A stretch of DNA of 64,000 nt from Theodoxus fluviatilis (GCA_034096865.1 JAWQFJ010001305.1:62501-126500); one strand, 5' to 3'; shown: positions 1 through 14,143, counted from the first letter of the stretch. Notes: generated by a model not told the origin, from the sequence alone. Made by a program: numbers and translations.

Positions 1-600
1 ACTTGGTAAAGTGGACACTGGAAATGCAAAACTAGGGTTTGTCGTGCAGTAGAACTTGGAAAAGTGGACACAGGAAATGCAAAACTAGGGTTTGTTGTGC
101 AGTAGAACTTGGAAAAGTGGACACAGGAAATGCAAAACTAGGGTTTGTCATGCAGTAGAATGAAAAGTTCTACCAGAAATGCTTAACTAGGATTTGTTGA
201 GGGGTAGAACTTGGAAAAGTGGACACAGGAAATGCAAAACTAGGGATTGCCATGCAGTAGAACTTGGAAAAGTGGACACAGGAAATGCAAAACTAAAAAT
301 TGCCATGCAGTAGAACTTGGAAAAGTGGACACAGGAAATGCAAAACTATAAATTGCCATGCAGTAGAACTTGGAAATGTGGATGCTGGAAATGCAAAACT
401 AGGGTTTGTTGTGGGGTAGAACTTGGAAAAGTGGATGCTGGAAATGCAAAACTAGGGTGTGTTGGTGGGTAGAACTTGGAAAAGTGGATGCTGGAAATGC
501 AAAACTAGGGTGTGTTGAGGGGTAGAACTTGGAAAAGTGGACATTGGAAATGCAAAACTAGGGTCTCTCAATCCCTCAGACTTGACAAAGTGAACACTGG
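1..600. repeat. 53-bp minisatellite, left end cut by window
   Basis: About eleven imperfect copies of a 53-bp unit, built around AGAACTTGGAAAAGTGGACA followed by GGAAATGCAAAACTAGGG. Unit starts fall near 51, 104, 157, 206, 259, 312, 365, 418, 471 and 524, and a diverged last copy fades out near 600. One unit near 157-205 is rearranged. No coding sense is seen. The array continues past the left edge, so its true length is unknown. Confidence 0.9.
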
Positions 601-2011
601 AGATGTGAAACTCACGTATGAATGTTCATTATGGGTCAGTCTCATTTATCATGGTATATGTTGTGAGATGGCAGCCCCAATCTTGTTTTCAAAAGTTGGG
701 TTTGTAGGCATTATATACTGAAACTAGGTCTCCTAAGAAATACTTAAACACAAAAATCTGGATAAAAATAACATTACCAGTGGCTGTACCGCCTCCCGAA
801 GATGTCACTCAGTGAACGTAACAGTTGAGTCTGAGTAACCAAATTTATACTGCTAGAGAAGAAAGTAATAATAAAAACATGTGCAAAATGTGTTTTCTTT
901 TAAGCTTTGAGCTAATTATTAACTTCTGAAAGCAAAAAGAAATAATTTTTTTGGTCAGAAAGCCATAATCTGATAAGACAAAGAGACGCTGCAACAGACA
1001 CTGAAAAAGCATTTTCGCAGTTTTTTTTAGAAAAGCCCAAGATTCTAAAAAATTCCAGTCTGTTGGTATTAATGACCTATTAACATGTACTTTCAATGGT
1101 TAATAAATTAAATCCACAATCTAAAATGTATCTTAAAGATATTTGGCGAATAAATAACAACGTAACAGTTGAGGCCGAGTAACCAAATCAAGAAAGAGAA
1201 GTGAAGTGCATGCCTGCAAACATATAGAGTGTAAAATTAATGTGCAACTAATAGTTTGAGGATACATTTATGCAGTGTAATATAAATTTTGTAATTATTT
1301 TGTAAATATAATAATATTAATGCAATAAATTGATGTTTTGTTTTGTTGTATGTGCAGTAAGGAGAAAGCGCACAGATGCAAGGCTAAAATTGGCATTTAG
1401 TTACAGGTCATTCACATTTTTTACACAGGTTAAACAAAAGATTTTAAGAAGCCCATATTATTTATTAAAAAACCATGTTATCAAAGAAATACAAAGCCAC
1501 ACGCATGTACCAGCCATGAAAACAAACTTCCTTATTCAAGCCTAAAATAATAACAAATGACAATTTGTAAAGAGCAGAAAAACATCCACGCACAAAGCAT
1601 GTTCGCAGCGCTGTCCAAAAAATTAAAGAACAAACAAAATAAAAACAGTTTCACACCGACAAAACATTGGTAAACTTAACTGTACAACAGAAACATAATT
1701 TTGAAAAGAGCATAGCATGAAATAAACAGTAAAGTTTATGCACACCAGACACCAGGCGGCTACCCCTGACACTGATATCCCCCCACTTTCTTTCCCTCCC
1801 CCTCTCTCCACCCCTTCCCCTCTTTCCACCCCACCCCCTCTCACTCCATCTTCCCCTCTCTCTCCCCTTCTCTCTGTCACAGCGGATGTGTTCAGTTTGA
1901 AAACAAATAAAACACAAGTAGAACTTTCCAAATTTTTAATTTAGTCACAAGCACACACACACAGATTTACTTTGTTCACACAAAAAAAAGAACATAGAAA
2001 CTAGAAAGAAA
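601..2011. other. AT-rich non-coding stretch
   Basis: No gene is recognised here. It contains two copies of a GTAACAGTTGAG-type motif (about 819 and 1159) and a pyrimidine-rich tract (about 1780-1880). If the - strand exon at 2012-2249 is real, its 3' UTR lies here; a TTTATT near 1460, AATAAA on the - strand, is one possible polyadenylation signal. Confidence 0.4.
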
Positions 2012-2249
2012 TCAATTAAAGATGTGGTGACCACGCCTGTCGATGCAGGGGGCCCCTAAAACAGCCACTCTTGACAGCTCCACCCATGAACTGTCTTCCA
2101 CATCTGGGAAAACAAAAAAGTCCCCTTTGTTTCGCAGAAATTTCACATGCGCCTCCCCGGGACGAGTGTTCACAACCACTCCTCTGTAGAATTCCTCGTT
2201 CCCACGAACTGTGGTGAACTGCACATTCACCCAGCTTCCATGCTGAATC
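2012..2249 (-). CDS. Terminal exon of an unidentified gene with an SH3-like C-terminal domain
   Basis: Read on the - strand, a pyrimidine tract and CACAG acceptor lead into an open frame of about 78 codons, beginning I-Q-H-G-S-W-V and ending H-H-I-F-N then TGA. The pattern G-S-W-V-N-V-Q-F, then F-Y-R-G-V-V-V, V-K-F-L, F-V-F-P and S-S-W-V resembles the small SH3/Tudor-like barrel at the C-terminus of several animal transposon-derived proteins. That family link is my impression, not a search result. The acceptor sits at 2250-2251 and phase requires one base from the previous exon. I found no upstream exon between 2250 and 4900, so it may be an orphan exon, a transposon fragment or part of a gene with distant exons. 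Confidence 0.45.
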
Positions 2250-4939
2250 CTGTGTTAACAAAGAAGAAGAAAAAATATTATAAAAGCTGTTTGTCAGACT
2301 TGTTCTGCCAAGCATGTATCAACATTTATGCACTGATTCTTACTAGGTTTTATAGCTTGCTTGTCTGCTTTTCAAAATCTATCAAATCTTACTCGATTGT
2401 TTTTTCAGAAAATACAGTTTAATACCTCACTAATTGTGACAAGCCTAAACACCGCGTAACTGTTGCGGCGTAGTAACCAAACTACTTGTTATTCTTCCGC
2501 GACTGTTCACGCTTGCTAGACGTTAAATTGCATTAACACTTGAAAAGAACCCCCTAAGTCTTCGATACCTAACCAAGACACAAATATAAATTACGTGGAA
2601 GAGAAACACCGTTATACATCGACATACCTTAAATGGAAATAATTTTTTTTTTTTAAATGACCATGAAACCGTTCAGTTGTGCCCAAGAAACGAACTCGCA
2701 TCGATTCTCGACACGACTGATCACAGATAAAACATTTTGTGGGTTGACTTTGAAGTTGCAAGTAAAACAATGATGGTATCGTTGCTTTTCATGATTACAT
2801 TATGGTGTATTTGAACAAAAAACAACAGCGTAGCGAGTACACAACAAAGAACACAAACATTTGACGCAATACACGAGAGTGCCGCAACAGTCGTGGCGAA
2901 GTGACAATGGTTTATGGCTACCCCGCCGCGACTGTGCCGACCGATCGATTTTGTAACTCTCGCAGGCAACAGCCAAAGTAAACAGACAATAAAAAGCAGC
3001 CCTACCGCATCAATACAAATTTATAAAACTTGTACTGTTGTTTGCCGACTTCTATTTACACGCGTTAAGAAGAATCGTTTAAAAATAACATGGATTGTTA
3101 ACAGTCGCGTTACCGCAACCACGACACGCCATTTCTCGTCCACGACTGAAACGTCCACCGCATTTTGTCTGTTTGATCATAACTGTATTGAAAATTTCGG
3201 AAATTACTTCCATTCTTACACAATATAGGACACAGTGCAGAGAATCGTTTACAAAAGAAGTGACACAGCACAGCTATTTCACACCTTACTGCAGAAAAGA
3301 GGAGCAAGAGTGTAACCGTCGCGGGAAAGTAACCACTTCGTTTCAACACAGACGCGACGGTGACAATGAATCAAGAAAAAGCGGAATTATCAAAATCTAC
3401 CACCACATTGGTAGATCAACAAATTAAAAACGTGGAGAACATTATCATTTTTCCCCTTAAAAAAACCTACAAGAGAGAAAAGCGGGATTTGTAATGATCA
3501 ATTGAAAAAAATGTACGGCTTGGTTCAAAATGCAGGCAGCAGAAAAAAAATTTGTCAATAGTTATTTCAGCAAGAAAAGTCTGTAACGCGTCTTGGTAAA
3601 CTAAAAAAAATTCTCAATTTTCTTCTACAAAGTATAAATAATGAATTTAAATACACAAAAACAAAATAAAACAACAAACACAAGCAAAAAAACGCAATCA
3701 GCTTACCTTGGTGTAGAAACACGTGGCTCCGATGTTCAGTCGCGTCCGGTTTGTATTGACGAGTAACCACTCAAAAATTTCATTCACGCCGGAACAATGA
3801 ATGAACCCACGTGTCCAACTAAAAATAGCTTGATAGGCGGTACCTTGTTGTATTCATTTTCGTTAGAAAAAATAGTGCACCTTTACTTTGTTGTGTATGG
3901 CGTGATTTTAAACTTTTGAACAGTCGTGGCTGCATAGAAGTAACGAAATTATTTATTGGCCTTTTATAGACCTTTATTCACTGTAATTTTGGGAAGAATG
4001 TATGGGGGATTATTCACAGGCACGGTCTCGATATAATCAGGTCAAAAGTAGTTCGTTGTTGTAGTAAAATAGGTGTTCAACTGACTGGCAAAGGTGTCGA
4101 CAAATTCGAGTAACGAAGGCCCGCGACTGTTACGCGATCTTTGTTACGCAATTTCCGTTGAATAGATCAGTTAGCACACTTCGACACTTCAGTTTGTGTT
4201 AACTCATACCTTGTATATTTGTAGGAATAGAACATTTTTCATCTCTCTAGTCGTGTTTTTGCAGAACACGTCATGAGATGAACAGCCTATCCACATGTCA
4301 CGAAATGGCCGTGCAGAAATCACATCATTCAAAACATTATTTTTGCATTTCTCAACTTTCGCTCCAGATCACACCAAGAGACTTTCAGATATACTTTATT
4401 AATATATCCTCCATACAATAATAACTGGTATAACTTTGTTTTGCTTGCACTTGTGTGTTTTTAAGACTCCGAAAGTAGGTCACCCTTGCCAGACCATGAT
4501 AAATGAGACTGACCCATATATTGTTTGTGACTCATATTTCTGGTGTTGTATCTGTCACACTATTGCCATATGTTTGATGTTGAATCTGTCTGACTTTTGC
4601 CATGTATTGTCTTTAATGCTGTATTCCTGATGTGTGATGTATCTGCAGTGTTACACTCTTACCTTGTTTTGTATGACATATTTTTTTTGGTTGTGTTTCT
4701 TATATCTGTCAAACTTGCATTGTTACAACTGGACTCCTTATACCTTGTGTTGTGTCGATCAGGTTTGCCTTGTGTTGTCTGTGATTTCTTTGTCTTGCTG
4801 TTTCTACTGATAGTTTCTGGGTACATCTCATGCTGTGTCCCATTTTTGACTGTGTTGCTTGCATGCTACCTGTCACATACTCACCATGTGCTGTTTTCTC
4901 AGTGTATCCCTGATGTGTTGTGTGTCACAATACTGCCAT
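2250..4939. other. Non-coding region with recurring GTAAC/CGCGACTGT motif
   Basis: No gene or known repeat is recognised. A loosely conserved motif of about 25 bp, roughly GTAACNGTYGYGGC then AGTAACCA, recurs at about 2455, 2883, 3312 and 3925, with half copies near 2500, 2925, 3100 and 4120. The stretch is locally richer in CpG than the AT-rich surroundings. It is upstream of RAP1 exons but probably lies within a RAP1 intron, because the RAP1 start codon is not in the window. Confidence 0.4.
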
Positions 4940-6898
<1,959 letters not shown>

Positions 6899-6959
6899 GG
6901 AACAGCAAGGGTAAGGATCACAGCTTTCTCTATGCTCTATGCTCTATGCCTCCCCTTCC

Positions 6960-7652
6960 TTTCATGTTCATACTCAGCTGATATGGTGCAAACTATCACA
7001 GTGAAGCAAAGCTGGTGCTGTGGAGATCTCGAGACCTTTCATGTTCATACTCAGCTGATATGGTGCAAACTATCACAGTGAAGCAAAGCTGGTGCTGTGG
7101 AGATCTCGAGACCTTACATGTTCATACTCAGCTGATATGGTGCAAACTATCACAGTGAAGCAAAGCTGGAGCTGTGGAGATCTCGAGACCTTACATGTTC
7201 ATACTCAGCTGATATGGTGCAAACTATCACAGTGAAGCAAAGCTGGTGCTGTGGAGATCTCGAGACCTTTCATGTTCATACTCAGCTGATATGGTGCAAA
7301 CTATCACAGTGAAGCAAAGCTGGTGCTGTGGAGATCTCGAGACCTTTCATGTTCATACTCAGCTGATATGGTGCAAACTATCACAGTGAAGCAAAGCTGG
7401 TGCTGTGGAGATCTCGAGACCTTTCATGTTCATACTCAGCTGATATGGTGCAAACTATCACAGTGAAGCAAAGCTGGTGCTGTGGAGATCTCGAGACCTT
7501 TCATGTTCATACTCAGCTGATATGGTGCAAACTATCACAGTGAAGCAAAGCTGGTGCTGTGGAGATCTCGAGACCTTTCATGTTCATACTCAGCTGATAT
7601 GGTGCAAACTATCACAGTGAAGCAAAGCTGGTGCTGTGGAGATCTCGAGACG
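6960..7652. repeat. Nine tandem copies of a 77-bp unit
   Basis: CATGTTCATACTCAGCTGAT starts at 6963, 7040, 7117, 7194, 7271, 7348, 7425, 7502 and 7579, an exact 77-bp period with almost no divergence. Each unit holds AGATCTCGAGAC. It lies just after the RAP1 stop codon, in the probable 3' UTR intron. Near identity suggests recent expansion. Confidence 0.95.
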
Positions 7653-7749
7653 TGCCGACTGCCGAGAGAACAAATCTTTGCCTTGACAAAACAGACTCGG
7701 CTTCGCAACTTAACTCTGGAAAATTGGACAAATACTAAGCTATGATAAC

Positions 7750-9653
7750 ACATTTTTGACTCACATGCGAAGCAAAAGTGAGTCTATGTACTCACCCGTT
7801 TCGTCCGTCCGGGCGTCCGGGCGTCCGAAAACTTTAACGTTGGATTTTTCTTGGAGACTATTAAGTCTATCAATACCAAATGTGGCATGATGGTGTATGA
7901 TGACAAGGCCTCAAAAAACATACATAGTGACTTGTCCTTGCTTCAAGGTCAAGGTCGCAGGGGCCATAAATGTTGTCTAAAAACAGTCATTTTTCACATT
8001 ATCTCAATTTTCTCTGAAGTTTTTGAGATTGGATACCTGACCTATATATGGTATATAGGGCAAGTAATCCCTATCTTTTGATACCAGTTTGGTTGACCTT
8101 GCTTCAAGTTCAAGGTCACAGGAGCTCTTCAAAGTTGGATTGTATACATATTTTAAAGTGACCTTGACCCTGAACTATGGAAGATAACTGTTTCAAACTT
8201 AATAATTATGTGGGGCACATGTTATACTTTCATACTAGGTCACCAGTGTCGTTCCGTCTAGATGTCCGAGCGGCCGTCCAGGCGGCCGTCCGGGCAGCCA
8301 GGCGGCCGGGTGTCCTGTCGTCCGTAAAAAACTTTAACGTTGGATTTTTCTCGGAGACTATTGAGTCTATCAACACCCAATTTGGCATGATGGCGTAGGA
8401 TGATAAGGCGTAAAAAAAACGTACATAGTGACTTGACGTTGGTTCAAGGTCAAGGTCACAGGAGCTCTTTAAAGTTGGATTGTATACATATTTTGAAGTG
8501 ACCTTGGCCCCGAACTATGAAAGATAACTCTTCCAAACTTCATAACATTGTAGTACACATGTTATACTTTCATACTAGGTCACCCGTGTTGTCCGTCCAG
8601 GCGTCCGGGCGTCTGGGCGTCCGGTCATCCGGGCGTCCTGCCGTCCGTAAAAAACTTTAACGTTGGATTTTTCTCGGAGACTATTAAGTCTATCAACACC
8701 AAATTTGGCATAGTGGTGTAGGATGACTAGGCGTACAAAAACATACACAGTGATTTGACCTTGGTTCAAGGTCAAGGTCGCAGGGGCCGTAAATGTTAAA
8801 AATGAACCATTTTTCACATTTTCCCAATTTTCTCTGACGTTTATTAGATTAGATACCTGGGCCCGTATTCACAACGGCGATTTATCGGCGATTTATTTCA
8901 ACTCCGATTTATCTCTAAACTCAGACGATTCCAACTGCCTGTTCCGCTCTCCCTTGGCTGGAAACCAGTATATATAGCAAAGCGCAACCTAGGATCCTCT
9001 GACAAGCGTACCTTATCTAACCGATCAAGATAACGCGGGGCTAGGGGATAAATCGAGTGTTAAAAAGATAAATCGCCGTTGTGAATACGGGCCCTGACCT
9101 ATATGTGGTATATAGGGCAAAGTAATCCCTATCTTTTGATACCAGTTTGATTGACCTTGCTTCAAGGTCAAGGTCACAGGAGCTCTTGAAAGTTGGATTG
9201 TATACATATTTTGAAGTGACCTTGACCCTGAACTATGGAAGATAACTGTTTCAAACTTAATAATTATGTGGGGCACATGTTATACTTTCATCATGAGACA
9301 CATTTGGTCACATATCATCAAGGTCAAGGTCACATTGACCCTTATGAAATGTGACTAAAATGGGGTAGTGAACCACTAAAAGTGACCATATCTCATGGTA
9401 GAAAGTGCCAATAAGCACCATTGTGCTTCCTATGTCTTGAATTAACAGCTTTATGTTGCATGACCTTGGATGACCTTGACCTTGGGTCAAGGTCACATGT
9501 ATTTTGTAGGAAAAATGTGTAAAGCAGTTCTTAGTGTATGATGTCATTGCTAGGTTTAGTTGGTTGACCTTGAAGGTCACCTGAAGGTCAAGGTCATGTA
9601 AAGGTCAAGGTCAAGCATGTGAGTCGGTATGGGCTTTGCCCTTCTTGTTGTTA
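7750..9653 (+). mobile_element. Composite interspersed repeat, HINE/pearl-like, copy 1
   Basis: Begins TTTTTGACTCACATGCGAAG and ends GCATGTGAGTCGGTATGGGC, then a GGGCTTTGCCC hairpin and TTCTTGTT. GACTCACATGC and GCATGTGAGTC form 11-bp terminal inverted repeats. Near the start is a CGTCCGTCCGGG microsatellite, and a core beginning AACTTTAACGTTGGATTTTT is present three times (about 7830, 8325, 8650). Short TIRs, one subterminal hairpin, a tetranucleotide microsatellite and repeated cores are the layout described for non-autonomous Helentron elements and for bivalve pearl elements; assignment is inference. The unit is packed with TCAAGGTCA. Copies 2-5 lie in reverse orientation in RAD54L2 introns. 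Confidence 0.75.
8860..9094. mobile_element. 235-bp MITE nested in copy 1, 3-bp target duplication
   Basis: Perfect 27-bp terminal inverted repeats start GGCCCGTATTCACAACGG. The flanks are CTG at 8857-8859 and CTG at 9095-9097; the uninterrupted equivalent at 8035-8044 reads ATACCTGACC, so the empty site is known. A 3-bp target duplication with GGGCC-type ends suits the PIF/Harbinger superfamily, as inference. It is non-coding. Confidence 0.85.
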
Positions 9654-9681
9654 TATGTATGCACACAGATCCAAACAAATA

Positions 9682-10011
<330 letters not shown>

Positions 10012-10192
10012 TATGCATCCTGCACATGGATGGCCATAATTTGTATCCTAAATATTGTCAGTTTTCTTCGACTGCACTAAGTAAGGGCCAGAAAGGCATG
10101 CATGCAAGACATTTCTTTGCACCGACTTGTGTTGAAATAGTCTTGTTTTTGCTGTAGCACATAACACAAGTTGCCTTCAGTGGAGTGCACTT

Positions 10193-10998
10193 CAGACCTG
10201 GGTACCCGTACGAATTAGGCGTATTAATACAGGAGAAAAAATGGAATTAAAAAATTATGCATGCCTCTGAAAAAATACGGTGAAAAAAAAACTACGGTGA
10301 AAAAAAACTACAACTTTTGCGTATTCGTAATTGTGCAATTTCGCATGATAAAGTGCACGTCTGGCACGGAGAGCAGGTCGTGACTCTTTGCCATGGAGCA
10401 GTTTGTATCCGGCAGTTTCATTGGTCAACAGTTATCGACTGTCCATTCAGGGCCAATCATAGCGCTCCCACCAACAACGCTCTGTTTCTGGAAAAGTATG
10501 AGTGGCACACACAGTCTGCAAGAAAGCTCACGGTCACCATGCCAAAAAGAAAAGGAATTTTGCCTTCAAGCAGCACAAAAAAGACAAAGCAAGATCAGGT
10601 TTTTCTGCAGAAGTACCGGCAGATGCCAGGTATCGTCGAATCGGCGAAAGATGTGCACCATGCGAGATGCAATTATTGCGACTGTGACTTCAGTATTTCC
10701 CATTCTGGATACTTCGACAACGCCCGTCACTGTTCTGGGAAAGATCACAAACAACGAGTCGAGGCAGAAAAGGAAAAGGCAGGCATTCCGAAGCTGGACA
10801 ATTTTCTTGTTTCAAAGTCCATAACATCGGGAGAGGAGAAAGTAATCCGTGCTGAAGTGATGATGACCGAACTGATCGTCAAAAGCTGCATTTTTGAAAT
10901 TGTCAGTCCACACAAAAAATACGCACAGTTAAAAAAAAAACCCAACCATATCTGAACCAGTGAGTACGCAGAGGCAAAACTTGTGGTACCCAGGTCTG
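10193..10998 (+). mobile_element. Non-autonomous DNA transposon with 14-bp TIRs and 6-bp target duplication
   Basis: CAGACCTGGGTACC at 10193-10206 and its reverse complement at 10985-10998 bound an 806-bp unit. GCACTT lies immediately outside each end (10187-10192 and 10999-11004). Inside is the truncated zinc-finger frame described next. CAG-starting TIRs and the product type point to the hAT superfamily; a 6-bp rather than 8-bp duplication is unusual there. Confidence 0.8.
10539..10955 (+). pseudogene. Truncated transposase-like protein with N-terminal BED-like zinc finger
   Basis: An ATG at 10539 opens 138 codons. It starts with a basic M-P-K-R-K segment, then a finger with C-N-Y-C-D-C-D-F, H-S-G-Y and H-C-S-G-K-D-H, then K-L-D-N-F-L and V-I-R-A-E-V-M-M-T-E. 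This resembles the N-terminus of animal hAT-like transposases and their domesticated zinc-finger relatives. The large catalytic domain is missing: the frame ends soon after this point at a lysine-rich tail, close to the right TIR. I read it as an internal-deletion derivative, not a working transposase. The frame could be extended upstream to 10317, but the motif-bearing part begins at 10539. Confidence 0.7.
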
Positions 10999-11569
10999 GC
11001 ACTTGTTCAGACAAATATCTAGATGCATTTGGGTCATTAACCCTATCCATGCCAAAACACCTGCTCAACTTGTAGTTAAAGGTAAAGGTGTAGTTTTATA
11101 TAGCGACCAGTCACACATGTCTGGGTCCTGACAGCTTCACACTTTACACCCTGATCACTGGGCCGCTTGAGCTATATCTCACTAGTTGCTCAGTGGTGCA
11201 ACATGTCCCATGAGCCCTTCAATGCTTAAAGGGTTAAAAACGCTAAGAAAATCACAACAGTTAAAAGCTAAGTGCTCTTTAAGTATGTTTGACTACTTGA
11301 TGGTTATTACTATGTGTTGTCCATTGCAAATAAGTACCCACTGTGACTTTGTTGACTGTGGCTATATCTGAGTGGGCACTTTCATGTGCATGAGTTCTCC
11401 CCTCTTCCTTTGCAGTCCTCTTGCAGTAGTAGAGCATAGGCAGCTGTTTGGCAGTACAGCATGTCTAGGTAATGCAAGAAGAAAAAAAAGAAGAAAAGGT
11501 TAAATGATGTCATTTTGTAACTCTGCAAATTCTACTGTTTTCTTTATTTCTTTCTTTTTTGTTGTGCAG
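10999..11569. other. Intergenic or 3' UTR-intron sequence, nothing recognised
   Basis: No repeat or coding signal is recognised. It ends in a long pyrimidine tract and TTGTGCAG at 11562-11569, a convincing acceptor. Confidence 0.4.
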
Positions 11570-13295
11570 AGGAGGAAACAGCATGGATGTAACTCCGTGG
11601 CTCAACAGACAACATCAACAGGAGAATCAGCCTCTCGGGACATCTGGAGCAGATTGGATCATGAAAACAATCTTCAGGACCATTATAGGAAAAACAAAAA
11701 CGAAACACAACAAAAATAAGCAAGGAAACAATTGCCAGTTCTCCCTTTACTCCTCCCACAAGTGGTGTCGCCCTCAGTATGTTTGCAGGAATGACCTCAG
11801 CTGTCAGTGGCTGGTTGTATGTCCCTCAGTTTGTTCTAGTAGGTATTAGTGTGTCGACTCCCCCAACAGGGTCTCATGCCAGAGGTACATTTTCTCTCTA
11901 CGAAGTTTGAGGATTGCCAAAATCTTCAGAATTTGTGGAGTCCCTCCACTTTACTGCATGGGTGTTGGTGGTAGGGCTTGTAGGAGTAACTGTGGATGGG
12001 AGGTGTATCTGGAACTACTAGTGAACCATTTACTCTCATTGCTGCTTAACTCCAGATGTCTTCATTCCTTTTTGCGTCTTATAATGCTACTTAACTTGTG
12101 TCTCTATGGCGGTTCCCCCCCTCCCCCCCAAAAACTCTTTCCCTTTCACTTCACTTAGTTGTTCATCAGCTTGCCTGTTGTAGAGCGAGTTTTGACAGAT
12201 GAAAACAACACTGGCTGGGTCTGACTGTGCCTTTGTAGGCTTGGATTTTGGATGCTGCCATGTTCTGTTCTGTCTTCGTGAGTCTCCTCCCTGGTCTCGA
12301 AACCTTACATGAGCTGACACGATACATTGTCACTTTTCTCCAGAACTTTTAAAAAGAGATAGCATTGACCTTATGGATAAATTGGCTTTGTTGTTACAGA
12401 AAAAATTCCTGGTGACTTGTAATTAAAAGTTATCATGAATTCTGACAGCACCTTAGGGTGAACTGGTATAATCTGAGGTGTGAGGTTCAGGGGAGGTGAA
12501 AGTTAGAGAAGGTTGATGGAATAAAACATTTTCAGAATGATTCCCACTGTCAGCAATACTTTCAGTGCTTTGCTTTGAAATGAACTAGTGTGTTTAGTTA
12601 GGGAACAATGCTGAGAGATGCAGACAACGTTCTGATCAGGCTATAATTATCAGTGGGTATCTTCTCTGAACTTATCTTTCTGTGTTTGGTCAATGTGTGG
12701 AAATCTTTGCGTGTACAATTATGCATTTGAAATGGGAGCTGACTTGTTACCTTTTTTTTAACGGCTTGAAATGTGTCCATTGTGGGAGGGTTACAAACTT
12801 CCCAGCAACTCTGTACGCAGGGAGGGATTTCACCTTGCTCTTACCTGGTAAATTGGCGTGACTCCTCTGTGGAGTGATGAACTCTGCTGTTAACACAGTT
12901 CACACCTTGTATGTACTGTTTGTTGTCATTTTCATTATTTATTTTCTCTTGCTCTGCTGGATCTAGTATTTCCTCAGAGCCCAGGACATTCATGCTTTTC
13001 TGTCAAGCTTCATGAAATATGGATTGTGGAATATCTCTTTGCTGATTTACTAATATACTAGTCATTCAAGGAGTGATTTTCTTGTGTTTTTGTTTTTCTA
13101 CAGCTGTGTTTTTTGTTTTGTTTTGTTGTAATTCTATAAAGTAATTGAGATTTGGAACATCCATAGTCTTATAATGCTTTGATGTCATGACCCATCAACC
13201 TTTGTGATAATCGGTGATGAAAAGTAAGTCCTGAGGAAGAATAGGGTAGCTTCTCATGTCCTCTGCATATGCCAATAAAAATGAGATTGTTAGAC
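11570..13295 (+). other. RAP1: Candidate RAP1 3' UTR exon
   Basis: A strong acceptor precedes 11570, the RAP1 stop is followed by a good donor at 6911, and no other coding gene lies between. The stretch has no coding frame. An AATAAA at 13274-13279, and another at 14643-14648, could end the transcript. This is inference from splice signals alone; transcript data could place it elsewhere. Confidence 0.35.
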
Positions 13296-13675
13296 CTAGT
13301 GTCATGGTGACTTCCTTCCTCTACTGTGTCTCGAATTATTTTGGGGGGGCATCGGGACGGATAAATAACTCATCAGTGCTTTTGCCGAGAAGCTGACAGG
13401 TGTCCTTTTGGACTTGCTCGAACTAGTCCAGGTTTGAAGAATCTGCCAGAAATCCATCACTCGACCAGTTCTCTTTGAAGGATGAGGGTCAGAGCAGCTG
13501 CCATGTAGCAGTGAGTGCTACCTCTCTAAGGAGGGTAGGTCTTCCACAGACAGTCCCTTGTGATCAGGCAACAGTTGGCCTGGCTGCACGGCAAAGCTGC
13601 AGGCAGGGGAAGGCAGGGCAGGGCAGTGGAGAAGCTGGGTATGTGCAGGGTTGCCCGTTCAGCCCACGCCACTGC

Positions 13676-13835
13676 GGGCAGGGACTGGTCCCCGGCATGT
13701 GTGGACAGGCAGGGACTGGTCCCCGGCATGTGTGGACAGGCAGGGACTGGTCCCCGGCATGTGTGGACAGGCAGGGACTGGTCCCCGGCATGTGTGGACA
13801 GGCAGGGACTGGTCCCCGTCATGCGTGGACAGGCT
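13676..13835. repeat. 31-bp minisatellite, five copies
   Basis: GACTGGTCCCCGGCATGTGT starts at 13683, 13714, 13745, 13776 and 13807, a 31-bp period. The last copy has CGTCATGC instead of CGGCATGT. It is GC-rich and on the 3' side of RAP1. Confidence 0.93.
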
Positions 13836-13888
13836 GGGGCTGCCTGTGCCCTGCACGGCACCACTGGCTCCTGGGGACTGCAGCTCTG

Positions 13889-14143
13889 GATGCGGAGTGC
13901 TCTGTGTATGCGGAGTGCTCTGTGGATGCGGAGTGCTCTGTGGATGCGGAGTGCTCTGTGGATGCGGAGTGCTCTGTGGATGCGGAGTGCTCTGTGGATG
14001 CGGAGTGCTCTGTGGATGCGGAGTGCTCTGTGGATGCGGAGTGCTCTGTGGATGCGGAGTGCTCTGTGGATGCGGAGTGCTCTGTGGATGCGGAGTGCTC
14101 TGTGGATGCTGAGTGCTCTGTGGATGCGGAGTGCTCTGTGTAG
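13889..14143. repeat. 18-bp minisatellite, about fourteen copies
   Basis: The unit is TGCGGAGTGCTCTGTGGA. The 18-bp period keeps all frames open and yields spurious repeated hexapeptides on both strands. One unit carries TGCTGAG in place of TGCGGAG, and the first and last have TGTGTA. Confidence 0.96.

Noticed and set aside
845..1096. 83-codon - strand frame
   Set aside because: AT-rich, Phe/Leu/Lys-dominated, with no recognised motif or splice sites; treated as chance.
2721..3427. Short frames on both strands near the GTAAC motifs
   Set aside because: Overlapping, mutually exclusive and without recognisable domains.
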